Below are positions 47,264 through 56,231 of a DNA stretch of 64,000 bases, one piece after another. The position numbers and the translations under genes are program-made. This DNA is from CAVYUC01 sp963783085 (GTDB lineage Bacteria > Bacteroidota > Bacteroidia > Bacteroidales > Prolixibacteraceae): the NCBI GenBank assembly GCA_963783085.1, contig CAWAMJ010000006.1:62001-126000 (forward strand), given 5' to 3'. The notes beneath the pieces are model-generated. The model was not told the origin of the DNA, ran no database searches, and saw only the letters and a list, made by a program, of their open reading frames with translations. Every line of letters begins with the position of its first letter. Positions within the stretch are counted from its first letter, which is position 1.

Positions 47264-48211
47264 TCAAAAAAAAGCGTAGATCACTTCCTCCGGCAGGTCA
47301 GGCAAAACTTCCTGTATATCTTCAAAAAAATGCCTTTTATCCTTCAGCCGCAAACTGATTGAAAAGGCATCGTCCGCCGAAAAATAATTTCCTGAAATTT
47401 TGCTTTCCTGAATAATTCCTTTTTCAGCTTTTAATTCGACAATCAGTTTTTTAGCGTTTATTTTCAGTTCGTTGCGAAATTCATATTTTGGAGAATATCC
47501 AAAATTCCAGTCCCATATCCTGAATTTTTCATCGGCAAGTTGTTCAATTTTCAGATCATCCCTTTCGCTTAATTCATTAAACCGGTTTTCCGGATTTTCA
47601 AGTTGCACTTCAAACAACAGTGAAATGAATTCTTCGAGGGTTAACGAAATATTTAGAAATCCGGATATATTGGCTACTTCGCTTCGGTTCGATTGCACCG
47701 CTTTTGTTTTATATTTTCCGGGAACTGTTTTTATGGCCTGTCCCAGGTTTTTGAGGTCGGAATCGAAAAGTAGCGTCCCGTGGTGAAGCACCCGGTTTTT
47801 AAATATGTGTTCGGCATTTCCTGATATTTTTTTCCCTTCCACCAGCAAATCGTTTCTGCCGGAACTGACGGCTTTAATGTCTAATCTTGACAAGGAATCG
47901 ATAATTGGCCGCGTAAATTTTTTGAAGCTGATTTCTGCCGGACTGTCTACATTTTTTATGAATGTAAAATTCACGTTGCCTGCATCGTGAAAAACGGTGC
48001 CGCCGCCCGAAATGCGCCGGGCCAAAGTAATGTGATTTTCGCGCAAAAACGGATAGTTTATTTCGGCCGGGGCGCACTGATGTTTACCAACCACAACTGT
48101 GTCGCGGCTTTGCCAGAGCATAAAAATTTCTTCCTTAAAATTCCGGAGCAGGTACTCTTCGGCTGCGAGGCAATAAAACGGGTCGCTGTTTTTTAAATGA
48201 AGACAAAGCAT
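47264..48211 (-). CDS. lplA: lipoate--protein ligase
   Basis: 315 residues. Attaches lipoate to E2 and GcvH domains via lipoyl-AMP. Typical segments: NFKEEIFMLWQSRDTVVVGKHQC, the glycine-rich RRISGGGTVFHDAGNVNFTF, and the catalytic lysine region GRNDLLVEGKKISGNAEH. The C-terminal accessory domain (about 230-315) is present, so it should be a complete LplA. Confidence 0.9.
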   Translation of the reverse strand: MLCLHLKNSDPFYCLAAEEYLLRNFKEEIFMLWQSRDTVVVGKHQCAPAEINYPFLRENHITLARRISGGGTVFHDAGNVNFTFIKNVDSPAEISFKKFTRPIIDSLSRLDIKAVSSGRNDLLVEGKKISGNAEHIFKNRVLHHGTLLFDSDLKNLGQAIKTVPGKYKTKAVQSNRSEVANISGFLNISLTLEEFISLLFEVQLENPENRFNELSERDDLKIEQLADEKFRIWDWNFGYSPKYEFRNELKINAKKLIVELKAEKGIIQESKISGNYFSADDAFSISLRLKDKRHFFEDIQEVLPDLPEEVIYAFF

Positions 48212-48294
48212 GAAAATTTGATTTTATATTTCAATTTACAAAAATGCGATTTACAAATTGAAAATAAAATATGGCGAATTTGGCGGAACCTGTT

Positions 48295-50676
48295 TTAAAA
48301 CTCAATAATAATCCCGATAGTCGGCAAAACGGTACCGGTAGTATTTTTGACCCTGCGTAGTTCATAGCGGGTTCCGTTATCGGTAAGAATAAAATTTCCG
48401 TTTTCATCTGTTTCGCGCACAATAATATCCTGTTGTTCAGCCTGGAAGTTGTACAGGTTTTGAATATCGATATAAAATTTCGCTGTTATTTTATTCAGAT
48501 AGTACGATTTATCGACCCGGACATCGAGCTGATGAAAAGGTGCAAAGCGTTTTGAATTGAGCCTTGTATAATCAAGGTAAGGTCCGCCTTTCAGGTTCCA
48601 GGCTTCAACAGTCGCACTGCGCTCCATGTTGTAAGGCGTGTATGGCAAACCACCCACAAATCGCCAGCGGGCGCCAATCCGCCAGTCCCGTTTTAAATCT
48701 TTTGTAGTGGTTACATTCAGCAAATGTTTGGAATCCCAGCTCGACGGAATGTAATCTCCGCTTCCATTCTGAAATTCGCTCCGAACCAGCGTGTAGGAAA
48801 GGTTAAAATTAAATCCGCCGGTGGAATTTATCCGTGCCTGAAATTCGGTACCGTAAGCGCGGCCGCTGGATGCCGAAATCACTTCCTCGTCGCCTACAAC
48901 GCCAAAGTCGGCCCCTTTATTGGCCAGGCTTATTCCATCCTTCACCGAAAACGGATAGTCGGAATAGCCCTTCCAAAATCCTTCCACCGAAAAAAGTACA
49001 GTCTGTTTCGGACGAAATTCCAGTCCTGCAATCAGATGGTCGACCGAAATGTATTTCAGGTTATTTTCCTTATTAACGAGAACACCGCCTTGTTTGAAAC
49101 CCAGCGAAGTATATGGCGGCAACTGGTAATAGCGGCCAGTGTTAAAATTCAGGCTCCAGCCGGGAGTCAGGCTGTACGATGCTGAAAACCGCGGCGAAAA
49201 CTGATTCAGCAAATTATTCATACTGCCGGAATAATTGTTGGCATCTGCACGAATGCCCAGCGACAGCGCCAGCCGTTCGTTAAAAATACTTTTACTTGCC
49301 TGCGCAAAAAGTCCCCATTTCACCAGGTTTATATCGGTGTTGTAATCAACATTCAGAATTTCGCCGGCATAAAAACGTTTTTGCTGAGTGGAATTCGTGT
49401 AGGTGACAAAATCGAGATTGCCGCCAAAATTTAACCGGAATCCCTCTCTGCGGAAATTATATTCAATCCGCAGTTTATTCTCAATTTCTTCCGAAGTATA
49501 ATCCAGAATTTTATTTTCTTCCGAACTGTCGTCATTTTCAAAATATTTGTACGCACCGTTATTCAGGTGGCTCCGGCTTAAAACCACAGTCTGGTAGCTA
49601 TTTTCGCGAAAATGTTTGTAAACAGCGCCCAAAGTGTAACTCCACTGATCGTTTACCGGAAGTTCGCCCAAAATATATTGTTGTTGCTCGTCCGGATTTT
49701 CAATATCCAGGTTTAACTCGGAGTGATCGAGTGCTCCAAGGCCGATGAAAGTCAGCTCATTTTTTTTATCGAAACGGGTTCTGATTTTAAACTGCGTATC
49801 AGTAAAAGTGGGCAAAAATGGCAGTTCCAGCACGCTAAACAGAAATTGCAGGTACGATCGGCGGGTTGAAAAAATGAATGTGGTTTTTTCGCCAAGCGGC
49901 CCATCGAGGGTGGCGGCTATTTCCGATGCACCCAATGTACCCTGAAACCTAAGTTTGTCTTCATTGCCGTCGACCTGGTAAAATTCGAGGATGCCGCTCA
50001 ATGCATTTCCGCGATTTGCAGGAAAAGCACCCGCGTAATAATTCACTTCGCGCAGGAAATCGGCGTTGATGATTCCGACCGGCCCGCCTGACGCGCCCTG
50101 CGTGGCAAAATGATTGATAAACGGCACTTCTACGCCATCGAGGTAAAAACGGCTTTCCGAAGGACCGCCGCCACGGATAATCACATCGTTTCGGAAAGCA
50201 GGTGTAGACTGAACACCCGGAAATGACTGGATTACCTTTGAAATATCGCGATTGGCGCCCGGGCTTTTTTCAATTTCGCCAATTCCGATGGTACGCAGCG
50301 AAACCGGACTTTCTTCGGTCTTCCGGAAAGGTGATGCGGTTACGGTCACTTCCTCAATTTGTTCTTTTTGTTCCTGCATCCGAATTTCAACAAAGTTAGT
50401 GTTGGCAGCACTCACTTCTATTTCCGACGAAATTTCTTTTTTATATCCGACAAAAGATGCTTCAACGCGAATAAAGCCCGGTTTTAATCCGGTTAATGTG
50501 AAATTGCCGTCGATGTCGGTGATCGTCCCGATGTTTGTACCGGAAACAACCACATTCACAAACGGCAGGGGCTCGTTGCTGGTTGCATCTTCCACACGTC
50601 CTTTTAAAGTAGCTTCCTGTGCCGGCAGAAATAGGGGCAAAATTAGAATGAGTAATGTGGTGAAAAATATCTTCAT
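48295..50676 (-). CDS. TonB-dependent receptor with carboxypeptidase-like N domain
   Basis: 793 residues from the MKIFFTTLL start at 50676 (an in-frame ATG lies 13 codons upstream). Signal peptide ends near LPAQEA; a beta-sandwich CarboxypepD_reg domain follows (LKGRVEDATSNEPLPFVNVVV), then the plug (SPGANRDISKVIQSFPGVQ ... IIRGGGPSESRFYLDGVEVPFI) and a 22-strand barrel. No SusD gene is adjacent, so it is a stand-alone receptor; the substrate is unknown. Confidence 0.9.
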   Translation of the reverse strand: MKIFFTTLLILILPLFLPAQEATLKGRVEDATSNEPLPFVNVVVSGTNIGTITDIDGNFTLTGLKPGFIRVEASFVGYKKEISSEIEVSAANTNFVEIRMQEQKEQIEEVTVTASPFRKTEESPVSLRTIGIGEIEKSPGANRDISKVIQSFPGVQSTPAFRNDVIIRGGGPSESRFYLDGVEVPFINHFATQGASGGPVGIINADFLREVNYYAGAFPANRGNALSGILEFYQVDGNEDKLRFQGTLGASEIAATLDGPLGEKTTFIFSTRRSYLQFLFSVLELPFLPTFTDTQFKIRTRFDKKNELTFIGLGALDHSELNLDIENPDEQQQYILGELPVNDQWSYTLGAVYKHFRENSYQTVVLSRSHLNNGAYKYFENDDSSEENKILDYTSEEIENKLRIEYNFRREGFRLNFGGNLDFVTYTNSTQQKRFYAGEILNVDYNTDINLVKWGLFAQASKSIFNERLALSLGIRADANNYSGSMNNLLNQFSPRFSASYSLTPGWSLNFNTGRYYQLPPYTSLGFKQGGVLVNKENNLKYISVDHLIAGLEFRPKQTVLFSVEGFWKGYSDYPFSVKDGISLANKGADFGVVGDEEVISASSGRAYGTEFQARINSTGGFNFNLSYTLVRSEFQNGSGDYIPSSWDSKHLLNVTTTKDLKRDWRIGARWRFVGGLPYTPYNMERSATVEAWNLKGGPYLDYTRLNSKRFAPFHQLDVRVDKSYYLNKITAKFYIDIQNLYNFQAEQQDIIVRETDENGNFILTDNGTRYELRRVKNTTGTVLPTIGIIIEF

Positions 50677-50718
50677 GATTGTTTTTTGATTTTTTTGTAA
50701 TTGATTTTGCAACATTCG

Positions 50719-51459
50719 TTATTTAAGCCTTGCTATTATTTTTTGCGCAATCTCTTTGGCAGTGGTCAATGTAGTTAAATCGGTGTACAATTCACCGTTT
50801 TCGCCCCAGGGATGACTGTGCCCAATGGGATTGAGGTAGTATTCGGTGTCCGGTTTCTCCGGATCGATGGTTACCGCATAAACAATTGCAGGTTGTAAAG
50901 AAGTGAAATACTCGAGATTATTCGGATATTTGGCGTTCGTCCAGTATTTATTGGAATCCCACGCCTGGTTAATTTCCATCAATACCCTAAATTTTTCGTT
51001 TCCGGTGAGGGAAGTCGACGTTCGAAGCACAAAATTTCCTGTTGGGGTTGCCGCCGTTATTGCATCCGGAACCGGAGTTTTGAGCGACGGAATGAAAAGT
51101 CCGTCGGGCGCTTTAATGTTACGTTTGTGAGCCCAATAAGGTAAAGTTGAAGGCCGGCGGACTTCACCCGGTTCGTTTTTCCATTTTCCGGATTCCAATT
51201 CTCCGTGGCCAAATTTCCCCGTTGCTACAAATTGGGTTACATAAAGTGTTTCAATCAAATTCCCATACAAATCTTCCGTCCATATAGCAAAAGAAGGATG
51301 ATTAAAAGCCTCTCCCCTGATGAACTCAACTTCGAGGTTTCTTGCATTTTCATTTCCGGGGGAAGTTTTTAGCATGGTTTTTTCAGCAGTTATGTTGCGC
51401 TGCGAAATACAACTTATCAAAAGAGCTAAAGGAAATATAAATAAATTTTGGCGTCTCAT
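50719..51459 (-). CDS. DUF2271-type lipoprotein with a flavinylation-like motif
   Basis: 246 residues. Lipoprotein signal LALLISC. The core (NHPSFAIWTEDLYGNLIETLYV; PSTLPYWAHKR; PDAITAATPTGNFVL) fits DUF2271 proteins, many of which carry FMN attached by ApbE at a DxxTGAT-type motif. Here the motif reads DAITAAT, with Ala in place of Gly, so attachment is uncertain. An ApbE gene lies 10 kb away at 61788. It is upstream of the TonB receptor in the same direction (43-bp gap), perhaps co-transcribed. Confidence 0.6.
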   Translation of the reverse strand: MRRQNLFIFPLALLISCISQRNITAEKTMLKTSPGNENARNLEVEFIRGEAFNHPSFAIWTEDLYGNLIETLYVTQFVATGKFGHGELESGKWKNEPGEVRRPSTLPYWAHKRNIKAPDGLFIPSLKTPVPDAITAATPTGNFVLRTSTSLTGNEKFRVLMEINQAWDSNKYWTNAKYPNNLEYFTSLQPAIVYAVTIDPEKPDTEYYLNPIGHSHPWGENGELYTDLTTLTTAKEIAQKIIARLK

Positions 51460-51554
51460 TTTGTTTAAAATATTTTTTTGAATATTAAACAGTATTTTTG
51501 GGAAAAAGTTGTTAAACCTTTTGTTTTTTTAAATTAGCGTAAAAAAATGATCAA

Positions 51555-52010
51555 ATGAGAGTGGTTATTCAAAAAGTTAAAAAGGCGTCGGTAGCAGTTG
51601 AAGGGAAAATTATTTCATCCATTGAAAAAGGATTATTGGTTTTGCTTGGTATTGAAGATGCAGATAAAGAGGAAGATATCGACTGGCTGGTAAAAAAAGT
51701 GGTACAACTAAGAATTTTTAACGATGAAAACGGGGTGATGAATTTATCGGTTCGCGATGTTGGGGGAGATGTAATTGTGGTGAGCCAGTTTACACTTTTT
51801 GCCAATACGAAAAAGGGAAACCGGCCGTCGTATATTCGCTCGTCAAAGCCGGATTTTGCCATTCCGATGTATGAGAAATTCATTGAAAAAACGGAAGGAG
51901 AAATAGGCAAAAAAGCAGGCACGGGAATTTTTGGCGCCATGATGGATGTTTCGCTGGTAAACGATGGTCCGGTGACGATTATAATCGATTCGAAACAGAA
52001 AGATTTATAA
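51555..52010 (+). CDS. dtd: D-aminoacyl-tRNA deacylase
   Basis: 151 residues. Removes D-amino acids from charged tRNA. Both DTD signatures are present: VVSQFTLFANTKKGNRPSY and the cross-subunit NDGPVTII near the end (Gly-cisPro type motif). N terminus MRVVIQKVKKASV is typical. It starts a co-directional set with MazG and YhcH genes. Confidence 0.93.
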   Translation: MRVVIQKVKKASVAVEGKIISSIEKGLLVLLGIEDADKEEDIDWLVKKVVQLRIFNDENGVMNLSVRDVGGDVIVVSQFTLFANTKKGNRPSYIRSSKPDFAIPMYEKFIEKTEGEIGKKAGTGIFGAMMDVSLVNDGPVTIIIDSKQKDL

Positions 52011-52081
52011 TTTTGGGATCACTTACGAAAATCCAAAAGCTGAGATAATAACTACTGAAAATTTTAATCATTTCCTAATCA

Positions 52082-52426
52082 ATGAATAATAAGAATTTAA
52101 CAATTGCGGAAGCCCAGAAAATGGTGGATGAATGGATAAAAACCATCGGTGTCCGGTATTTCAGCGAGCTCACCAATATGGCAGTTTTGACGGAAGAAGT
52201 GGGTGAACTGGCGCGGATAATGGCCCGCAAATTTGGCGACCAGTCCTTTAAAAAGTCGGATGAAAAATACGATTTGCCCGACGAAATGGCCGACGTGCTT
52301 TGGGTGCTCATCTGCCTGGCCAATCAAACCGGGGTCGATTTGAATGAAGCTTTCCTGAAAAATGTCGAAAAGAAATCGTCGCGCGACAACGAAAGGCATA
52401 AAAACAATCCGAAATTAAAAGATTAA
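52082..52426 (+). CDS. MazG-like nucleotide pyrophosphohydrolase
   Basis: 114 residues. MazG fold with the EExxE and ExxD metal motifs: TEEVGELARIMARKFGD and LPDEMADVLWVLICLANQ. Cleaves NTPs or dNTPs to monophosphate and pyrophosphate; the preferred base is unknown. It lies 71 bp downstream of dtd, and a YhcH-like gene follows. Confidence 0.85.
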   Translation: MNNKNLTIAEAQKMVDEWIKTIGVRYFSELTNMAVLTEEVGELARIMARKFGDQSFKKSDEKYDLPDEMADVLWVLICLANQTGVDLNEAFLKNVEKKSSRDNERHKNNPKLKD

Positions 52427-52470
52427 TTTCTTACATTTAGTGTCTTGTTTAAACCTAATTTTGAAAAATT

Positions 52471-53079
52471 ATGATTCAAAAATCAATCTTATTTCTCATG
52501 ATAATATTTTTGTTAGCCGCATGTGCATCCAATCAAAAAAATCCGGAAAAATGGACCGACGAAGAAGTAAATACCTGGTTTGAAAAACAGGAATGGTTGA
52601 ATGGCTGGGAGGTTCAACCCGATGAATCGATCGATAAAAGGGAACTTGCCATTTATTACCACAAAAATCCGCGGCACTGGGATCAGGCGTTTAATTTTCT
52701 GAAAACTGCCAATTTGGACAGCCTGCCCGTTGGGACGCAGGAGCTGGAGGGGAAACACCTTTATATTGCCGTTAGTGAATACGATTCGAAGGACAAGGCC
52801 GACACCAGGTACGAATCGCACCGGAAATACATCGATATTCAGTACATAATTGAAGGCGAAGAACTGATTGGTGTTACAACCATGGACAAAGTGGAAGTAA
52901 CAGAACCCTACAACGAAGAAAAAGACATTGCGTTTTATTCATTTGAAGGTGGAAATTACAGGAAAGCAACACCCGGTAAGTTTTTTATTTTCTTTCCGGA
53001 CAATGTTCACCGGCCGTCGTTAAAAGTGGATGAAAATGTGCCGGTTAAAAAGGCAGTCGTTAAAGTTTTGATTGAATAA
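52471..53079 (+). CDS. YhcH/YjgK/YiaL (DUF386) family lipoprotein
   Basis: 202 residues. Lipobox FLLAAC then ASNQ. The rest is the beta-barrel DUF386 fold (HRKYIDIQYIIEGEELIGVTTMD; FFIFFPDNVHRPSLKVDE), with His and Glu positions seen in the family's metal site. YhcH-like proteins act in sugar or sialic acid use, possibly anomer isomerisation. A signal peptide is common in Bacteroidota members. Confidence 0.8.
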   Translation: MIQKSILFLMIIFLLAACASNQKNPEKWTDEEVNTWFEKQEWLNGWEVQPDESIDKRELAIYYHKNPRHWDQAFNFLKTANLDSLPVGTQELEGKHLYIAVSEYDSKDKADTRYESHRKYIDIQYIIEGEELIGVTTMDKVEVTEPYNEEKDIAFYSFEGGNYRKATPGKFFIFFPDNVHRPSLKVDENVPVKKAVVKVLIE

Positions 53080-53183
53080 AGTGTTTGGGAAATTCTATTT
53101 ATACTTTTGTCCATTCGCTTCAAATGCAGTTCGCAAATTTGCAGGATTTGATGAATTCTGTCATTGAAATTCGGATCGTTCAT
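53007..53183 (-). pseudogene. truncated partner of the nucleotidyltransferase (HEPN-like?)
   Basis: 58-residue frame starting MNDPNFNDRIHQILQICELH in an ATGA overlap with the stop of the nucleotidyltransferase gene, so it is translationally coupled. Only the first 35 or so residues look like a real helical protein; the rest runs antisense into the YhcH gene end. I think it is the cut-off remnant of the second member of an MNT/HEPN-type pair. Family assignment is from position and weak resemblance only. Confidence 0.4.
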
Positions 53184-53485
53184 AGCGCAATTCCGGTTGA
53201 TTGGGCAAATTTTATGATTGGCAGGTGTTTGTTAAACTTGTTTTTTATTATCACATCAATTTTTTGTTCTCCCAAAAGTAACTCCAGGTTCCCCAGAAAC
53301 TCCGCTTTTTGAAGCATCAGTTCCTTTGCATCGGGTTCTTTGGTTAAGTGAATATATAAATCGATGTCACCACCTCTCTTTGAATCATCGGTGCGGGAAC
53401 CGAAAAGATAAACGTCTACCTGCTCGCCCCAAATTTCCCGGGCAATCTTCTTTATATTTTCAATTTCAAACTCAGAAAGTCGCAT
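53180..53485 (-). CDS. MNT-type nucleotidyltransferase domain protein
   Basis: 101 residues from MRLSEFEIENIKK (longer in-frame start at 53530 rejected). The motif GSRTDDSKRGGDIDLYI gives the GSx(10)DxD core of minimal nucleotidyltransferases, with a third Asp in KIDVIIKN. Such proteins pair with HEPN partners in toxin-antitoxin modules. The paired gene here is truncated. Confidence 0.75.
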   Translation of the reverse strand: MRLSEFEIENIKKIAREIWGEQVDVYLFGSRTDDSKRGGDIDLYIHLTKEPDAKELMLQKAEFLGNLELLLGEQKIDVIIKNKFNKHLPIIKFAQSTGIAL

Positions 53486-53555
53486 CATGTAAATTTTTAC
53501 AAAGGTATCGATTTGAAACAGAAGCAACAATATGAATGGTTGTTTAACAGGAATA

Positions 53556-54530
53556 CTATTTTTTCCTGGTAGTAATGTAATTCATCAGTTCTACCAGCGA
53601 TTCGCGGGCTTCACCGTCTTCAAATTCCAGGATGGCATTTACTGCTTTGTCCCTGAATTCGTTCATTTTTTTAGTGGCGTATTCCAGACCGCCTTTCTCG
53701 GTAACCAACCGGATAAGTTCCTGCACAACAGCCGAATTTTTATTTTTCCGTTTTATCAATCCCAGAATCCGTTTACGTTCAGAAGATTCTGAATTTTTCA
53801 GGACGTACAACAATGGCAGCGTAATTTTTTTCTCTTTAATATCGTTTCCGGTTGGTTTGCCGATTATGCCTTTTGCCTGGTAATCAAAAATATCGTCTTT
53901 TATTTGGAAAGCAATGCCAACATCCTGACCAATCCGGTACATTTTTTCATGAATTTCCTGGTCATCGGTAACCGATGCTGCTCCAATGGCCATGCTGGTT
54001 GCAATGAGCGAAGCTGTTTTTTTCCGGATAATTTCAAAATAGGTTTCTTCGTCGATATCGAGTTTCCGGCTTTTTTTAATCTGCAGGATTTCACCTTCGC
54101 TCATATCTTGCACTGCACGCGAAATCAGATGAAGAAAGTTGTACTTCCTGTTTTCAAGTTGAAGCAGTAATCCTTTTGCAAGAATGTAATCGCCAACCAA
54201 AACGGCCAGCTTGTTTCGCCAGAGAGCCTTTACCGAAAAACTGCCGCGGCGTTCGTACGATTCGTCCACCACATCGTCGTGAACAAGTGTTGCCGTATGC
54301 AGCAATTCAACCGAGCAGGCTGCCAGTTGAGAAAATTCATTGGACCCTCCGTGCATTTTTGCAGAGAGAAATACAAAAATAGGCCGCAATTGCTTCCCTT
54401 TTGTCCGGTAAAGAAAATTTAAAATTGTGGCCAGAAGTGGTATATCGCTTTGAAGCGACTTTTTGAAATATGGTTCAAATTCATTCAACTCTTTCTCAAT
54501 GGGTTGCTTAATCTTTTTTATTGTTGTCAT
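53556..54530 (-). CDS. polyprenyl diphosphate synthase
   Basis: 324 residues. First Asp-rich motif in VHDDVVDESYERRG (DDxxD) and second in IKDDIFDYQAKGIIGKP (DDxxD). GKQLRPIFVFLSAK is the IPP-binding start. It makes a long-chain prenyl diphosphate, probably for menaquinone; chain length cannot be read from the motifs. Confidence 0.9.
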   Translation of the reverse strand: MTTIKKIKQPIEKELNEFEPYFKKSLQSDIPLLATILNFLYRTKGKQLRPIFVFLSAKMHGGSNEFSQLAACSVELLHTATLVHDDVVDESYERRGSFSVKALWRNKLAVLVGDYILAKGLLLQLENRKYNFLHLISRAVQDMSEGEILQIKKSRKLDIDEETYFEIIRKKTASLIATSMAIGAASVTDDQEIHEKMYRIGQDVGIAFQIKDDIFDYQAKGIIGKPTGNDIKEKKITLPLLYVLKNSESSERKRILGLIKRKNKNSAVVQELIRLVTEKGGLEYATKKMNEFRDKAVNAILEFEDGEARESLVELMNYITTRKK

Positions 54531-54710
54531 TCAGTAAAAATACCATGATTTAAATTATTTAACGAACATAGAACAATTTGGTTGAACTTTCCTGGATATT
54601 AGTAAAAAAAGAATTTTCGCCCGTTATTATTCAAAATTAGTTCAAATTAAAATCCCATCATACCAATATTCTTAAATATTTATATATTTGCATTGTTAAT
54701 AAATTATTAC

Positions 54711-55013
54711 ATGGTAGAAATCAAAGAGTTAGATGTGGAAAGACTGGAGCTGGCGGCGACCATGCTCAAAGCTATTGCCCACCCGATGCGCATTGCTATT
54801 TTAAAGCATCTGGAAGGGGGCAAGCGTTTAACCGTAACGGAAATTCATGAGCTGCTCGGCATTGAGCAATCTACAACTTCTCACCATCTGGGTATTTTGA
54901 GAGACAAAGGAGTTTTGTGTTCGAAACGCGAGGGGAAAAATACTTTTTATTATCTGAAATACGACATTTTAAGCCAGATAGTCGATTGCCTCGAAACCTG
55001 CACCTGTGATTGA
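54711..55013 (+). CDS. ArsR/SmtB family transcriptional regulator
   Basis: 100 residues from ATG 54711 (an in-frame TTG start at 54693 is unlikely). Winged helix: AIAHPMRIAILKHL, recognition helix IEQSTTSHHLGILRDKGVL. The C terminus CLETCTCD has three Cys in six residues, a possible metal or redox sensor. A -7-like TATATTTG lies at 54683-54690. No obvious target gene is adjacent. Confidence 0.85.
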   Translation: MVEIKELDVERLELAATMLKAIAHPMRIAILKHLEGGKRLTVTEIHELLGIEQSTTSHHLGILRDKGVLCSKREGKNTFYYLKYDILSQIVDCLETCTCD

Positions 55014-55416
55014 AAAAATGTTTTAATTGCTGTTAAGATTCGCCTGTCCGTTCATTCGGTTGTAATTCTATGAAACTCAATATGGCAAACGCCCTGTTAG
55101 TTTCAAATCATTTTTCGCCATAAAAACAGACGCTGCCTGTTTACTGCTTTTCGAAAACGCGAAATACCCGCCAAAGCAATTTCATAATCATTTCGTATTT
55201 ATCTTCAACCGATTTGCCGCAAATCATCAATATTCGATGTGTGCCGCCGTTCCGCCTCTGGTTTCAACAATCGCCGCTTTTCGCCATTCGGTTTTTTGAA
55301 CCCGGTTTTAATTCATTCCACCAATTTCTGCATAAAAGGATGAAAAGCTTATTTTTGTTCTGTTAGTATTTTTTAGGTTTAAAAATTTTATAACCACAAT
55401 TACAGAAAAACGATTT
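55014..55416. other. intergenic region, no gene assigned
   Basis: 403 bp. Only short minus-strand frames (about 28 codons ending near 55143) are present, with no start or family evidence. No repeat or terminator stands out. Confidence 0.4.
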
Positions 55417-56214
55417 ATGCAGATCGAAGGCAATATCCTGAAAATGAGAACCGAAAATGGTAATCCGGTGAATTATTTTTTACCGGTTGGAGAACAGGAA
55501 CTGGCGATGAATGAATTGGTTGGAAAAGAAATTTCAATGATCTTCGATGGCCGCATCAATTGTATTGCTTGCGGAAAACAAACGAAACGTTCGTTCAATC
55601 AGGGATTTTGCTACAAGTGCTTACAAACAGCTCCCGAATCCAGCGAATCGATCATCAGGCCCGAACTTTCGAAAGCACATTTTGGAATTGCCCGCGATCT
55701 GGAATGGGCTGAAAAAAATGATTTAACGGAACATACTGTTTACCTGGCAGTTTCAACAGTGGTTAAAGTAGGTGTTACGCGTTGCAGTCAGGTTCCTACG
55801 CGCTGGATTGATCAAGGCGCAAATTATGCCGTTAAACTTGCCAAAACCCCAAACAGGCACATCGCCGGTGTAATCGAGGTTTTCCTTAAAAAACACTACA
55901 CCGACCGCACCAGTTGGAAAGCCATGCTAACCCGGGTTGCACCTGAAAACATCGATATTTTGCAGGAAAAACAAAAAGTATTTGAATTATTGCCGAAAGG
56001 TCTGCAAAAATATTTCGATCCCGATGATGAAATTACGTACATTGAATACCCGCTACAGCGTTATCCGTTAAAAGTTATAAATACCGGATTCGACAAACAG
56101 CCGGCAATTCAGGGAGTTTTATCCGGAATTAAAGGCCAATACCTGATTTTTGAAGATGATAACGTATTAAATATTCGAAAATATAGCGGATATTATCTGA
56201 AATTAATTATCTGA
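55417..56214 (+). CDS. DUF2797 domain protein
   Basis: 265 residues. N-terminal Cys cluster CIACGKQTKRSFNQGFCYKC (four Cys, zinc-ribbon-like), then the DUF2797 core TVYLAVSTVVKVGVTRCSQVPTRWIDQGA, which has GIY-YIG-like spacing (VYLA ... VKVGVTR). Function of the family is unknown. A signal-peptide protein follows 17 bp after the stop. Confidence 0.8.
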   Translation: MQIEGNILKMRTENGNPVNYFLPVGEQELAMNELVGKEISMIFDGRINCIACGKQTKRSFNQGFCYKCLQTAPESSESIIRPELSKAHFGIARDLEWAEKNDLTEHTVYLAVSTVVKVGVTRCSQVPTRWIDQGANYAVKLAKTPNRHIAGVIEVFLKKHYTDRTSWKAMLTRVAPENIDILQEKQKVFELLPKGLQKYFDPDDEITYIEYPLQRYPLKVINTGFDKQPAIQGVLSGIKGQYLIFEDDNVLNIRKYSGYYLKLII

Positions 56215-56231
56215 AACTTAATGATTTTACT

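Noticed and set aside
53085..53312. 75-codon plus-strand frame after the YhcH gene
   Set aside because: It is antisense to the nucleotidyltransferase pair and has no start or domain evidence.
55130..55320. short minus-strand frames resembling a protein C terminus
   Set aside because: They need a frameshift to be joined, are under 50 codons and show no family resemblance.
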